Shown here: positions 33,168 to 42,182 of the stretch, in pieces | Layout of the letters: each line of letters opens with the position of its first letter | Numbering within the stretch: position 1 is the stretch's first letter | Source of the DNA: Io17-Chloro-G2 sp963663135 | Lineage (GTDB): Bacteria > Chloroflexota > Dehalococcoidia > Lucifugimonadales > UBA3495 | DNA length: 64,000 nucleotides | Reading direction: 5' to 3' | NCBI GenBank assembly: GCA_963663135.2 | Contig: CAXXRM010000005.1 | Coordinates: forward strand, 1,178,001 to 1,242,000 | Notes under the pieces: model-generated | What the model saw: the letters and a program-made list of their open reading frames with translations, nothing else | The model's database searches: none | Told to the model about the DNA's origin: nothing | Position numbers and translations under genes: made by a program

Positions 33168-34778
33168 ATGACAACTCAAAATAATCAGGATCTTGCTCAC
33201 TGGGACCTGTCCGCCGATGTGGTGGTCGTAGGATTCGGACTGGCCGGAGCGGTGGCGGCCATAGAGGCCCATGACCAGGGCGCCAGCGTGATACTACTGG
33301 AAAAAATGCCCGAGGACGGGGGAATTTCCCGAATTGCCGGAGGCGGAGCCCGTGTCGCCCGGGATTGGGAACCGGCTTTCATCGATCTGAAGGCAGCCTG
33401 CGGGGAACGGACTCCCGACGACGTGCTGGAAGCACTGGCCAAAGGGATGGTGGAAATCCCCGAATACATGGAAAAGCTGGCCGCCACCAACGGCGCCAGG
33501 GTAAATTTAAGGTGGAGCGAAGGGAACGTCACTTATCCCTTCCCAGGCATGGCCACCTGGGGCGGCGCGTCCTACGCCGAGATCCCCGACTACGACCCGG
33601 TGAAGGAAAACCCCCACTCTCCCGGATACCGGGGAGGCGCCCGAATGATGAAAGTGATGCGCGACAACGTGCAGGCTCGCAACATCGACGTCCACTTAAA
33701 CACGCCGGCGCGGCGCCTGATTGTGGACGGGGCCAAACGGGTCATAGGGGTCAGGGCTGAGCACGAGGGCGCGAATATCTCGGTTAGGGCGGGAAAAGCG
33801 GTGGTGCTCACCTGCGGTGGATTTGAAGGCGACCCCGAAATGATCAAGCACTACTTCGAGGCCCAACCGCTCATGGTTTCGGGTTTCATGGGAAACACCG
33901 GCGATGGCATCAGGATGGCCCAGGAGTTGGGCGCCGACCTGTGGCACATGTGGCACTTTCACGGTTCTTACGGATTTTTGATGGAGCCGGATAACCGGTT
34001 TACGACACGCACTTTCCGAAAATCCGACTGGCTGGCGTCACAGCCTCCCGGCCGGGAGAACACTCGCAAGGAATCCGTTTCCTATGGCGCTCCACGGGGC
34101 TACGGAGCGAGCTATGTCCTGCCCTGGATTTTGGTCGACAAGGATGGGAAGCGGTATATGAACGAATACCCGCCCTACCTCCAGGACATCGCCCACCGGC
34201 CCATGGCATTTTTTGATTCACTTACTCAAAGCTACCCCCGTATTCCTTCCTACCTTCTTATCGACGACAACGGGTTCAACATGGACCAAATGGCCCTGGT
34301 CACTATCCATGATCCTTTCAGCCAGTACGAAATGTGGAGCGAAGACAACCTGAGAGAGGTCACCAGGGGAATACTCAAACAGGCAGACACGATTGAGGAC
34401 GTGGCTCTGGACCTGGGTATGCGGCCTGAGGTCCTGGTGGGAGCGGTCAACCGTTGGAACGACATCTGCGGCCGCGGATTGGATGAGGATTACGGCAGAC
34501 CGCCGTCATCGCTGGTGCCCATCGAAAAGCCCCCGTTTACCTACGGAGAGGTGTGGCCCATGATCACCAACACCCACGGCGGCCCGCGCCACGACGCGCA
34601 TCAACGGGTGTTGGACGTGTGGGGAGAACCCATACCCGGGTTATACGCCGCCGGGGAATTGGGCGGCGCCTTTGGGCATCTGTACCTGTCCGGAGGCAAC
34701 TTTTCCGAATGCTTCGTCGGAGGTTGGAATGCAGCGCGTCATGCGGTGACCCTTGAAGATTGGGACGGCGGCGGCTGA
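33168..34778 (+). CDS. FAD-dependent dehydrogenase (fumarate reductase/3-ketosteroid dehydrogenase-like)
   Basis: The product is 536 residues. AGGAGG at 33150-33155 lies 12 bases before the ATG, slightly further than usual. Residues 12-40 hold the dinucleotide fold VVVVGFGLAGAVAAIEAHDQ with GASVILLEK. GGAVVLTCGGFEGD-type text (KAVVLTCGGFEGDPEM near residue 210) and the C-terminal GLYAAGELGGAFGHLYLSGGNFSECFVGG are typical of the FAD_binding_2 family, which adds or removes hydrogen across C-C bonds next to a carbonyl. No heme domain or signal peptide is present, so it is cytosolic. It is divergent from the MBL gene and ends at a strong terminator. Substrate unknown. Confidence 0.88.
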   Translation: MTTQNNQDLAHWDLSADVVVVGFGLAGAVAAIEAHDQGASVILLEKMPEDGGISRIAGGGARVARDWEPAFIDLKAACGERTPDDVLEALAKGMVEIPEYMEKLAATNGARVNLRWSEGNVTYPFPGMATWGGASYAEIPDYDPVKENPHSPGYRGGARMMKVMRDNVQARNIDVHLNTPARRLIVDGAKRVIGVRAEHEGANISVRAGKAVVLTCGGFEGDPEMIKHYFEAQPLMVSGFMGNTGDGIRMAQELGADLWHMWHFHGSYGFLMEPDNRFTTRTFRKSDWLASQPPGRENTRKESVSYGAPRGYGASYVLPWILVDKDGKRYMNEYPPYLQDIAHRPMAFFDSLTQSYPRIPSYLLIDDNGFNMDQMALVTIHDPFSQYEMWSEDNLREVTRGILKQADTIEDVALDLGMRPEVLVGAVNRWNDICGRGLDEDYGRPPSSLVPIEKPPFTYGEVWPMITNTHGGPRHDAHQRVLDVWGEPIPGLYAAGELGGAFGHLYLSGGNFSECFVGGWNAARHAVTLEDWDGGG

Positions 34779-34822
34779 CCGGGGGCGTAGGCGCGGGAAG
34801 ACCTTTGGTGGGTGTGTAAACA

Positions 34823-34857
34823 AATCAGGGGGGAGTAAGAACTCCCCCCTTCTGATT
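34823..34857. terminator. Terminator between the FAD dehydrogenase and minE
   Basis: AATCAGGGGGGAGT and ACTCCCCCCTTCTGATT form a long stem around AAGA. It serves the rightward FAD gene and, being nearly symmetric, probably the leftward min operon that ends at 34878. Confidence 0.85.
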
Positions 34858-34877
34858 GATGTCAGGTTCGGGAGACT

Positions 34878-35168
34878 TTATTGGGCCGCGGCAAACTGGT
34901 TCAACTCCTTGACCTGGATATTGGACACCAGCACCATCAACTCGTCCAACCGTCGGATCTCAAACTCCATAAAGTCGTCATCCACCACCATGTACCTGGA
35001 GACGACCTGCCAGATCTCCCGCTTCATGTCCGCCATCAGTTCCGGTGAAAGGTCCATCCGGTCCTGAATCAGGACCAGCCGAAGCCGGTTGCGGGCAGTA
35101 TCTTTGGACCGAGGTTGGTCTTTGTTGGACTCTTTTTGGGTGATCAACCAGCGCAAAAAATCAAGCAT
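34878..35168 (-). CDS. minE: Cell division topological specificity factor MinE
   Basis: The product is 96 residues. It begins MLDFLRWLITQKES, the N-terminal amphipathic membrane/MinD-interacting region, followed by KDTARNRLRLVLIQDRM, the MinD-activating strand/helix with conserved Arg and Asp, and a C-terminal dimer domain (DDDFMEFEIRRLDELMVLVSNIQV). The ATG at 35168 overlaps the minD stop by 8 bases (ATGCTTGA), so translation is probably coupled; a GTG at 35180 is the alternative start. MinE stimulates MinD ATPase and drives oscillation or polar clearing of the division inhibitor. Confidence 0.95.
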   Translation of the reverse strand: MLDFLRWLITQKESNKDQPRSKDTARNRLRLVLIQDRMDLSPELMADMKREIWQVVSRYMVVDDDFMEFEIRRLDELMVLVSNIQVKELNQFAAAQ

Positions 35169-35979
35169 GAGAATACGCACTCCCGTTGATGCCCACCATC
35201 CCTTTGAACCGTGACATCAAACCCGCTTTTGATTCCACTTGGAACAGGGGAACCGCGTCGCCGTCCACTCTGGCGGAAATACGCAAGAAGGCGGCGCCGG
35301 CCGGGGATTTCTTATCGTGGACCACGGGCACACCCCGGTTGGCGGCGGTAATCGTCCTGTCATCCACGGGCACCAGTCCCAACACGTCCACCGCCAAGAG
35401 GTCCACGATGTCCCGCTGGTCCATCATGTTGCCTTCTTTGACCATGGTCGGGTTGATCCGGTTGATAATCAGCTTGGGCCGGTGGAGTTCCGAAGCCTCC
35501 AGTAAGCCGATCACCCGATCGGCGTCCCGGATGGAGGAGACCTCTGGCGTGGTTACCAGAATCGCCTCCTGGGCGGCGGCTACGGCGTTTTTGAACCCCT
35601 GTTCAATGCCGGCGGGGCAGTCCATCAGCACATAGTCAAACTCTTCCTCCAGGCTGGCGCACACTTCCCTGAGCTGATCGGGCTCAATGCAGGACTTGTC
35701 GCGGGTTTGGGCGGCCGGAATCAGGTACAACTCCAGCTTGTTCTTGTCCCGGATCATGGCCTGGGTGATCTTGCAAACTCCCTCGACGACGTTGACCAGG
35801 TCATACACTATCCTGTTTTCCAGGCCCATGATCACGTCAAGGTTGCGCAGGCCTATGTCGGTGTCTATGACCACCACTCGGTTCCCGCGCATGGCCAAGC
35901 CGGTGCCGATATTGGCAGTGGCGGTGGTCTTGCCTACACCGCCTTTCCCTGAGGTAATGACGATGGTTTTACCCTTCAT
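35161..35979 (-). CDS. minD: Septum site-determining ATPase MinD
   Basis: The product is 272 residues from the ATG at 35979 (MKGKTIVITSGKGGVGKTT), preceded by AGAGGGATACCGT. It has the deviant Walker A KGGVGKTT, the switch region DTDIGLRNLDVIMGLENR, Walker B YVLMDCPAG, and the C-terminal amphipathic membrane-targeting helix near SRFKGMVG. ATP-bound MinD dimerises on the membrane, recruits MinC and responds to MinE. It overlaps the minC stop by 11 bases and minE by 8. The frame is open upstream to 36030 but only inside minC. Confidence 0.96.
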   Translation of the reverse strand: MKGKTIVITSGKGGVGKTTATANIGTGLAMRGNRVVVIDTDIGLRNLDVIMGLENRIVYDLVNVVEGVCKITQAMIRDKNKLELYLIPAAQTRDKSCIEPDQLREVCASLEEEFDYVLMDCPAGIEQGFKNAVAAAQEAILVTTPEVSSIRDADRVIGLLEASELHRPKLIINRINPTMVKEGNMMDQRDIVDLLAVDVLGLVPVDDRTITAANRGVPVVHDKKSPAGAAFLRISARVDGDAVPLFQVESKAGLMSRFKGMVGINGSAYSHA

Positions 35980-37081
35980 ACGGTATCCCTCTGCTGTACT
36001 TGGCGAACCTCCCGGTGAAGGTTGCCACATAAATTGACCGGCGCCTCACGTAGGCGATCTTTGGGGCCAACTCGCCTGATTTGGCTCTTTTACCCTTGGC
36101 TGCGGTCAAGTTGGGCGCCACACCTATGTATGGTCCGATTTGCAACCGCGGGCTCTCCAGACAGAACGCGATGATCGCCGCTTTGGTCAGCCCGCCGGAC
36201 CCGGCGTGGGCCGTGCCACGAAGAGAGCCAAAAACCGTTATGTCTCCCCCGGCGATGATCTCGGCGCCGGGGTTGACGTCCCCCAGGATAACCACGTCTC
36301 CGGGGTGCCGGATGACCTCGCCGGAGCGACACGTGGACTTGACGAATAACGCGGTATCCCGACGGTATTCCCAGTTGCCGCCGTCCTGTTCAGTCCCGGC
36401 TGCGTCCCGGAGGTCCTCGAACGGGCCTTCCACCGTGGCTTCAGGTTCTGAGGCGGTCTCGTCAATCAACCGGCGGAACTCGGGGTCCGGGTCTGGGGCG
36501 TCCATTTCGCTGGGGTTGGCTGCCTCGCTGGGGGTGGCCGCCTCGCTGGGGTTGGCCTCGGCTTCTAGCTCCCTCATCAGGAAATCCGGTGTTTCTGCTT
36601 GGCGAGGCTTCGCCCGTCCCCCTGGTTTCAGGGCCACCTCTAATGGAAACCGGTGCGGTCCGAGCATGGGTGCGTAGAGTTCGTCGGAATGACCGACCAA
36701 CTCGGAGAAGCTCTTGAAGGCAGCGGCGTTACTACTGTAGCCCGCCGGACGGCTTGATAGAGAGGATTCGGACGGCTGAGATTGGACTCTGGGCTGCACG
36801 CCGGAGCCTGCCTGATCAACAGCGTCAGGGGAGCACCAGAAGCGGGCAACAGTTAAACCCGATTCCTGCTCGATCACCCTTCTCATCTCGCTGAGTTGTT
36901 CGGGAGAACCCATGCGGAGCCCGGCATTGATCGTGATGGTCCCGTTGGCCAACAGCAGGCGGTTGTCGATCAGATATTCTCGCAGGCCATTAACCACCAT
37001 TTCGAAGGGCAAGGTATCGTCGATAGCAAAATCGACATTAGAACCTCTGCCGGAAACTTTGACCACGCTTGTTTGCAACAT
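35969..37081 (-). CDS. minC: Septum site-determining protein MinC with a long linker
   Basis: The product is 370 residues from the ATG at 37081, where the conserved N-terminal domain starts (VVKVSGRGSNVDFAIDDTLPF). The open frame continues to 37177 without family sequence. Residues 1-100 form the FtsZ-inhibiting domain. Residues 265-345 form the right-handed beta-helix that binds MinD and FtsZ (RSGEVIRHPGDVVILGDVNPG, AGGDITVFGSLRGTAHAG). Between them lies an unusually long Ser/Pro/Glu-rich linker with EANPSEAATPSEAANPSE repeats, making the protein over 100 residues longer than typical MinC. It is first in minC-minD-minE. Confidence 0.93.
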   Translation of the reverse strand: MLQTSVVKVSGRGSNVDFAIDDTLPFEMVVNGLREYLIDNRLLLANGTITINAGLRMGSPEQLSEMRRVIEQESGLTVARFWCSPDAVDQAGSGVQPRVQSQPSESSLSSRPAGYSSNAAAFKSFSELVGHSDELYAPMLGPHRFPLEVALKPGGRAKPRQAETPDFLMRELEAEANPSEAATPSEAANPSEMDAPDPDPEFRRLIDETASEPEATVEGPFEDLRDAAGTEQDGGNWEYRRDTALFVKSTCRSGEVIRHPGDVVILGDVNPGAEIIAGGDITVFGSLRGTAHAGSGGLTKAAIIAFCLESPRLQIGPYIGVAPNLTAAKGKRAKSGELAPKIAYVRRRSIYVATFTGRFAKYSRGIPYEG

Positions 37082-37447
37082 CGACCAATCCCCGCACGAA
37101 CCGCCGTCTGCGACTTGTGAGAACGGGCTGGAAATGTGGCGTCCTACCAGCGGCCCCTCGGACCGCCGCCCGTCCATAGTTATGTATAGCAGCGGACACC
37201 GTGTGAATACAATAGTTTTGGTTACAACTTTATGCTAATTTCGAGAATATCCTCAAATTTCGACAATAGTCCGTCATTTCCACGCCCACTGGGAAACTGG
37301 AAAACGCGCGGACAATGACAACTGCATGGCGCTCCCGACGAATGGAAGAGCGATTGACTAGCTCAGGACACCGTTTTACAGTTCTTTCGGAGCCGCAGGT
37401 CACTACCACAGTGAAATCGGTTTGATACGGAAATTCCCGGCTAAGCA

Positions 37448-38098
37448 ATGGAGCCAACCAGGGGATTGGGGAAGGGGTTGGAGTTTATCTCAAGTATGCG
37501 AAACCACTCGGCGGGGTTTTGGCCCAATTTAGCATTGAAGGCTCTGTTGATTTGCCTCCTGGCGTTCGGAGCCTTCTCGGGGCTACAACAATTTGAAGGT
37601 AAGGCGTTCTTCTTTCGGTTAATCACTTACCCGGTTGCAGCCTTGGTAGTCCCCATTGTTTGGGCAGTTTGGGGCCGCCGCACTGCCTACCCTTACGCCA
37701 CCGACGTCCTGCTGACGCTGCCTTTTCTTATCGACACCGCGGGCAACGCCCTCGACCTTTACGACACGGTCTGGTGGTGGGACGACGCTAACCACCTGGT
37801 GAACTGGATGCTGCTCTCCGGCGCCATCGGTGCGCTGGCCTGGCGGAACCGTATAGGGTTTAGGGCGACGTTTGCGTTCGTAGTAGGGTTTGGCGCGGTC
37901 ACCGCCATCTTATGGGAGATCGCCGAGTACTTCGCCTTCATCCGCAATTCGTCCGAGCTTGCCACAGCCTACGCCGACACTCTGGGCGATCTGGCGTTGG
38001 GACTGACCGGCTCGGTTATCGCCGGAATCGCAGCGGCCCTGGTTTCGGGCCGCCCCCGGGCTCAGGACCGTCTGGCTAAGGATGCAGGGGTTAGTTAG
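37448..38098 (+). CDS. YjdF-like (DUF2238) multi-spanning membrane protein
   Basis: The product is up to 216 residues; no good ribosome-binding site marks the start, and an internal ATG at 37496 is possible. About six hydrophobic segments are visible. The family-like motifs are LYDTVWWWDDANHLVNWMLLSG (an acidic/His cluster near residue 105), AVTAILWEIAEYFAF near residue 160, and ATAYADTLGDLALGLTGSVIAG near residue 180. These clusters of Asp, His and Glu at the membrane suggest metal or ion interaction, but family function is unknown. The gene is divergent from minC and ends 4 bases inside the convergent thiolase gene. Start uncertain. Confidence 0.7.
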   Translation: MEPTRGLGKGLEFISSMRNHSAGFWPNLALKALLICLLAFGAFSGLQQFEGKAFFFRLITYPVAALVVPIVWAVWGRRTAYPYATDVLLTLPFLIDTAGNALDLYDTVWWWDDANHLVNWMLLSGAIGALAWRNRIGFRATFAFVVGFGAVTAILWEIAEYFAFIRNSSELATAYADTLGDLALGLTGSVIAGIAAALVSGRPRAQDRLAKDAGVS

Positions 38099-39267
38099 TC
38101 GCGGGCGCCGAAGATGGCGACTGAGCAGGTGAAGGACCCGGGGCGGCCACCCAGGTTGTGGGTTAACCCGAGATCGGCTTTCTTCAGTTGGCGCGGGCCC
38201 GCCCTTCCCTGGAGTTGCTTGTAAACTTCGTAAATCATCCTGATGCCGCTCGCGCCAATGGGGTGCCCGAAGCATTTCAAGCCGCCGTCAGTGTTAACCG
38301 GCAGGTCCCCTTCCAACGTGAAAGCGCCCCGGGCCACGTCTTCGCTGGCTCGACCCCGGTCGCTGAAGCCCAGGTCCTCGTAAATGATCAACTCGGTGAT
38401 TGTGAAACAGTCGTGGACCATTGCCAGATCAAGTTCCTGGCGAGGGTTAGTGACGCCAGCCTCCTGATAGGCAGCCTGGCTGGCTCGGACGCTTTCGGGG
38501 AAGTGAACAAAGTCCCAGTCGTCCCGCAGCATTCCAAATGCGCCAACCGAAAGACCCAACGCCTTGACCAACACATAGTCGTCACGGAAGGTGCGCGCTA
38601 TCTCCGGCGTCGTGATGATTGCCGCCGCCGCTCCGTCGCTGACGCCGCAGCAGTCGTACAGGCCGAGGGGCCAGGCGATCATCGGCGCGTCTACCACCTG
38701 CTGAGGCTTGACCTCCCGCTGGAAGTGGGCCTTGGGATTCATCGAGCCGTTGTGGTGGTTCTTGACGGCAATTTCCGCCAAGGTGCGTTTGCCTTCTTCG
38801 TATGGGATGCCGTATTGATGGAAGTATCTGGTGGCGGCCATGGCGAACTGGGACGGAGGCGGCGCCGGCGGCGCAACGTCGGATCCGGCCGCCTCGGGTA
38901 TTGCCAGGCCGGAAAAACCCGAGTCTTTTAGTTTTTCCACGCCGATCGCCAACACAATATCGTAGATCCCGGCGGCCACCGCGTAGCACGCATTGCGGAA
39001 CGCGTCGGTCGCGGTGGCGCAGGCGTTTTCCAAGCGGCTTATCGGAATGTAGTCCAGCTTCAGCGCTTCAGCCAGGGGCTGTCCTGTTCGGAAAGAGCTG
39101 ACGGTCCCCAACCAGGCGGCCTGCACGTCGTTGGCCTCAATTCCGGCGTCGGCAAACGCCTCGTGGGCAGCCTCAACCATCAGGTCTGCCGCTCCGGCAT
39201 CCCAACGTTCGCCGAACTTGGAGCATCCCATGCCGATAATGGCCACCCGGTCCTTTATACCTGCCAT
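38095..39267 (-). CDS. Thiolase-family acyltransferase (SCP-x/acetyl-CoA acetyltransferase-like)
   Basis: The product is 390 residues; GGGGAAGATT precedes the ATG. The nucleophile is C83 in RLENACATATDAFRNA. The second catalytic region is CFGHPIGASGIRMIYE (His), and a NLGGRPGSFTCSVAIFG segment near the end takes the place of the usual C-terminal CGGGG region. The layout (DFVHFPESVRASQAAYQEAGV, DLAMVHDCFTITELIIYEDLGF) is that of the nonspecific lipid-transfer/SCP-x thiolases, common in steroid and branched-chain side-chain breakdown. It is directly downstream of the HMG-CoA-synthase-like/DUF35 gene at 39277 with a 9-base gap, so the two probably form a complex or act in sequence. Confidence 0.88.
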   Translation of the reverse strand: MAGIKDRVAIIGMGCSKFGERWDAGAADLMVEAAHEAFADAGIEANDVQAAWLGTVSSFRTGQPLAEALKLDYIPISRLENACATATDAFRNACYAVAAGIYDIVLAIGVEKLKDSGFSGLAIPEAAGSDVAPPAPPPSQFAMAATRYFHQYGIPYEEGKRTLAEIAVKNHHNGSMNPKAHFQREVKPQQVVDAPMIAWPLGLYDCCGVSDGAAAAIITTPEIARTFRDDYVLVKALGLSVGAFGMLRDDWDFVHFPESVRASQAAYQEAGVTNPRQELDLAMVHDCFTITELIIYEDLGFSDRGRASEDVARGAFTLEGDLPVNTDGGLKCFGHPIGASGIRMIYEVYKQLQGRAGPRQLKKADLGLTHNLGGRPGSFTCSVAIFGARD

Positions 39268-39276
39268 AATCTTCCC

Positions 39277-40701
39277 CTATTTTCCGGCCACTGCTGCGGC
39301 CCTCAGCGGTATGGCCTTCCAGTAATAGTTATGTATGCCGTTAACCACCCGCAGTTTGCGGAAGCTCATCTCGACCGGCATTCCTATTTCTATCTCGCCC
39401 AACTCACGATCGGTCATCATGCAGAGAATACGTCCGCCGCCGAGGAAGTCCACAACCGCAATCACCAAGGGGGTGTCGGTGGTCCCTGCCAGGTAGTCCA
39501 TCGAGTAGGTAAAGACTGAACCCTGACGGTCGCTGAACCGGAGCGGCGACCAATCGTCGACGGCGCGGCAATTGACGCAGACTCGTTGGGCGGGGTATTG
39601 AATGTATCCGCAAGCGTTGCACGCGGCTCCGTACAGGCGGAGGTTCCGATCACTATCCCGCCAGAGCGCGGTCACCGAAGGCGACGAGGATTCCGGGCGT
39701 CGGGCGGCGGCATCGGTTACCCAAACATCCCGCCAACGGGCGTAAGTCTCGTAGTCCGGTAGTTCCTGCTTGGACTTCAGGTAACCGCCGATCCCCATCG
39801 GAGAACCAGCGGTTGCAATGTTGCCATTGGTCCGGAGCCCCAAAACCTCGCCGCCATCACCGTAGGATACCGTTAACAGAAGCTCACCGGGGCCAGCCGA
39901 ATCCATGGCGGCCGCCAGCAGCATCAACGGAAAGGCGGCTCCCGTGTTGCCCAGTTGGCCAAAAAGGTGGTCTTGGACCTGGCCGGGTTGAAAACCCAGA
40001 AGCTGGGCCAGTTGGCCGTGACGACGGCGGTCAGGCGCGTAAAGGGCAACCCGGGCAACGTCCGAAACGTCGCACTCATGCTTTGCCAGGTATCCCGCAA
40101 CTGCTTCAGCCAGGATGCGCTCCAATCCCTCCTCGGCGGCGAAGCGGTCTTCCCAAGTACGGACGAAAGGGTCGCCGGCGCTTCGCCAGGTATCCAAAAG
40201 GTTCTCGGTGACCGAATGAAACCCTTCCAGGTCGGCGGCGGTGTCCTGATTCGAGACCAGAAATGCAACGGCTCCATCGCCGGAGTTGCGCTCCGTTTCA
40301 CTCCGCGGCGCGCCCTGCCGGCTGTCGGCGGCGATCACCAAAACCCGATTGGCGGAGCCCGCTGTAACCGAGTCTAAGGCGGATTTGAGCGCAGAGGTCC
40401 CGGCGCGGAGGACACCGGTCAAGTCGGCAGTAAAAATATCGCGCCGCAAGTCCAGGGCTGTGGCAATGATGGCGGCACACTGCTTTTCAGCGTATGGCGG
40501 GGTCGTGGTGGCGAAAAACAACCCGTCGATTGAGGTCCGGTCTTGCCGGTGCAGGCAGTCAACCCCGGCGGCTACCGCCATGCTGACACTGTCTTCGTCG
40601 AAGTTAGCCACTGCCCGCTCGGTAGCGGCATTCCATCCCAGCGTGGTCGGGCCCAGACGATATCTGGGCACGTATACCCCGTATGCGGCGATTCCGGGCA
40701 A
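39277..40701 (-). CDS. HMG-CoA-synthase-like condensing enzyme fused to a DUF35 zinc-ribbon/OB-fold domain
   Basis: The start is set at a TTG at 40701 because TTGAGGATTCGAGCA places GAGG before it and MPGIAAYGVYVPRYRL is where family members begin; an upstream ATG at 40743 without a ribosome-binding site is the alternative. The product is about 474 residues. Residues 1-330 form the thiolase-fold condensing domain (YVPRYRLGPTTLGW; ADLTGVLRAGTSALKSALD, where Ala-Gly stands where many members have Cys; HLFGQLGNTGAAFPLMLLAA). The C-terminal 120 residues carry a zinc ribbon (CNACGYIQYPAQRVCVNC) and OB-fold (GSVFTYSMDYLAG). In archaea such DUF35 proteins pair with HMG-CoA synthase and thiolase. Whether the condensing domain is catalytic is uncertain. 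Confidence 0.82.
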   Translation of the reverse strand: MPGIAAYGVYVPRYRLGPTTLGWNAATERAVANFDEDSVSMAVAAGVDCLHRQDRTSIDGLFFATTTPPYAEKQCAAIIATALDLRRDIFTADLTGVLRAGTSALKSALDSVTAGSANRVLVIAADSRQGAPRSETERNSGDGAVAFLVSNQDTAADLEGFHSVTENLLDTWRSAGDPFVRTWEDRFAAEEGLERILAEAVAGYLAKHECDVSDVARVALYAPDRRRHGQLAQLLGFQPGQVQDHLFGQLGNTGAAFPLMLLAAAMDSAGPGELLLTVSYGDGGEVLGLRTNGNIATAGSPMGIGGYLKSKQELPDYETYARWRDVWVTDAAARRPESSSPSVTALWRDSDRNLRLYGAACNACGYIQYPAQRVCVNCRAVDDWSPLRFSDRQGSVFTYSMDYLAGTTDTPLVIAVVDFLGGGRILCMMTDRELGEIEIGMPVEMSFRKLRVVNGIHNYYWKAIPLRAAAVAGK

Positions 40702-40946
40702 TGCTCGAATCCTCAAAAAGTGGCGGTGACCGGGCTCGCCCATGCTAGCAGTCTGCCATTTGGAGTGTCAACGCGCCGGGGCGCCGACGGATTCCAGCCA
40801 ACCCTTGTGATAGAATGCTGGAACACCTTCGCGGGTGGTCCTGAGCAAAGCAATTGACCCGTCCCGGGATCCGGCACGCCAGCACGCAATGTCATGACCG
40901 CCCTGCAGGATCGTGTCAGCGTCTTCCGCACAAGGAACATCATTTC

Positions 40947-42179
40947 GTGACACCACCGCCCTTTCACCGCATCTGGTTGACCCTGGCGCTGTCCCTTTTC
41001 GTGGGGATTCTTGCCGTTGGCTGCGCCATGGAGTCCAACGCCGGAGAGGTCAGCCCCGCCGGAATTGGCGCCACCGGGGAAAGCGTCCCCGCCGAAGAGG
41101 TTGCAATTGATGGCCTGCCTCCTGAGTTTCAGCGGTTGGCCGAGGTGTGGGACCTCCTGCAACGGGAGCACATCGACGGTGAAAACCTGGACGGGAAGCA
41201 GTTGAGCGACGGCGCGATCCGGGGGATGCTGCAGACGTTAGACGACCCCTACGCCGCTTATCTCCGGGCGGACCAATTCGCCGTGGAGTCCCAGGATATC
41301 CAAGGGTTTTTCGAAGGCATTGGCGCCGAGGTTGGCATGCGCGACGGGATGATTACCATCCTGGCCCCGCTGCCCAACACTCCGGCCGAAAAAGCGGGGA
41401 TCAAACCGGGAGACATCATATTGGGGATCGACGGTGACAGCGCCCAAGGGATCAGCCTGTTGGAGGCGGTCGGCAAAATCCGCGGCAAGAAGGGGACCAG
41501 CGTTGAGTTGTTAGTGCTTCACCTCAACACCACTGAGCCGGTGCTTATCGCCGTTACACGGGGAGTTATTCCGTTAACCTCTGTCTCTCTGGCAATGCAG
41601 ACCGGAGGAATTGGCCACCTGCGCCTGTCAAGCTTCAATGGCCACACCAACGACGAATTGGAGAACGCCTTGGAGCAATTCAAACGAGACAACGGCGTGG
41701 GATTGGTGATGGATCTACGCAACAACCCCGGCGGGTTGGTTTCCTCGGTGGTGGACGTGGCCAGCCATTTCCTGAGGGATGGCATCGTTTTGTACCAGAT
41801 CGACGCCCACGGCAAACGCACCGACTGGAGGGTCAAGTCGGGGGGCCTCGCCCATGATATTCCCGTGGTGGTGTTGGTAAACGAGTTCAGCGCCAGCGCC
41901 AGCGAGGTGTTGTCCGGGGCCCTCCGGGACCAGGGGAGAGCGAAGATCGTGGGGGCGACCACCTTCGGCAAAGGCAGCGTCAACAATCTGTGGCAACTGG
42001 ACGACGGATCAGGGGTCAACTTCACCATAGCTCGTTGGTATACTCCCAACGGAAAACAGATTGAAGGCGAGGGCATAGTCCCGGATTTCGCACAGGACAA
42101 TCCGGACGACAGCGACCAGGACGACCAGTTGGACCGGGCCATCGATGTCCTGGAACAGAGCCTCGTAACCAGCGGCTGA
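40947..42179 (+). CDS. ctpA: S41-family C-terminal processing peptidase, lipoprotein
   Basis: The product is 410 residues from a GTG at 40947, preceded by AAGGAACATCATTTC; the frame is open to 40854 without a site. The signal peptide ends in ILAVGC with Cys26, so it should be lipid-anchored outside the cell. A PDZ domain follows (FEGIGAEVGMRDGMITILAP, AGIKPGDIILGIDGDS). Then comes the S41 catalytic core with LRNNPGGLV, the nucleophile in NEFSASASEVLSGALRDQG and the Lys base in TFGKGSVN. It cleaves C-terminal tails of exported proteins. It is tightly followed by smpB (3 bases), which is a notable pairing of two protein-quality functions. Gene symbol by family. Confidence 0.92.
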   Translation: MTPPPFHRIWLTLALSLFVGILAVGCAMESNAGEVSPAGIGATGESVPAEEVAIDGLPPEFQRLAEVWDLLQREHIDGENLDGKQLSDGAIRGMLQTLDDPYAAYLRADQFAVESQDIQGFFEGIGAEVGMRDGMITILAPLPNTPAEKAGIKPGDIILGIDGDSAQGISLLEAVGKIRGKKGTSVELLVLHLNTTEPVLIAVTRGVIPLTSVSLAMQTGGIGHLRLSSFNGHTNDELENALEQFKRDNGVGLVMDLRNNPGGLVSSVVDVASHFLRDGIVLYQIDAHGKRTDWRVKSGGLAHDIPVVVLVNEFSASASEVLSGALRDQGRAKIVGATTFGKGSVNNLWQLDDGSGVNFTIARWYTPNGKQIEGEGIVPDFAQDNPDDSDQDDQLDRAIDVLEQSLVTSG

Positions 42180-42182
42180 ATT

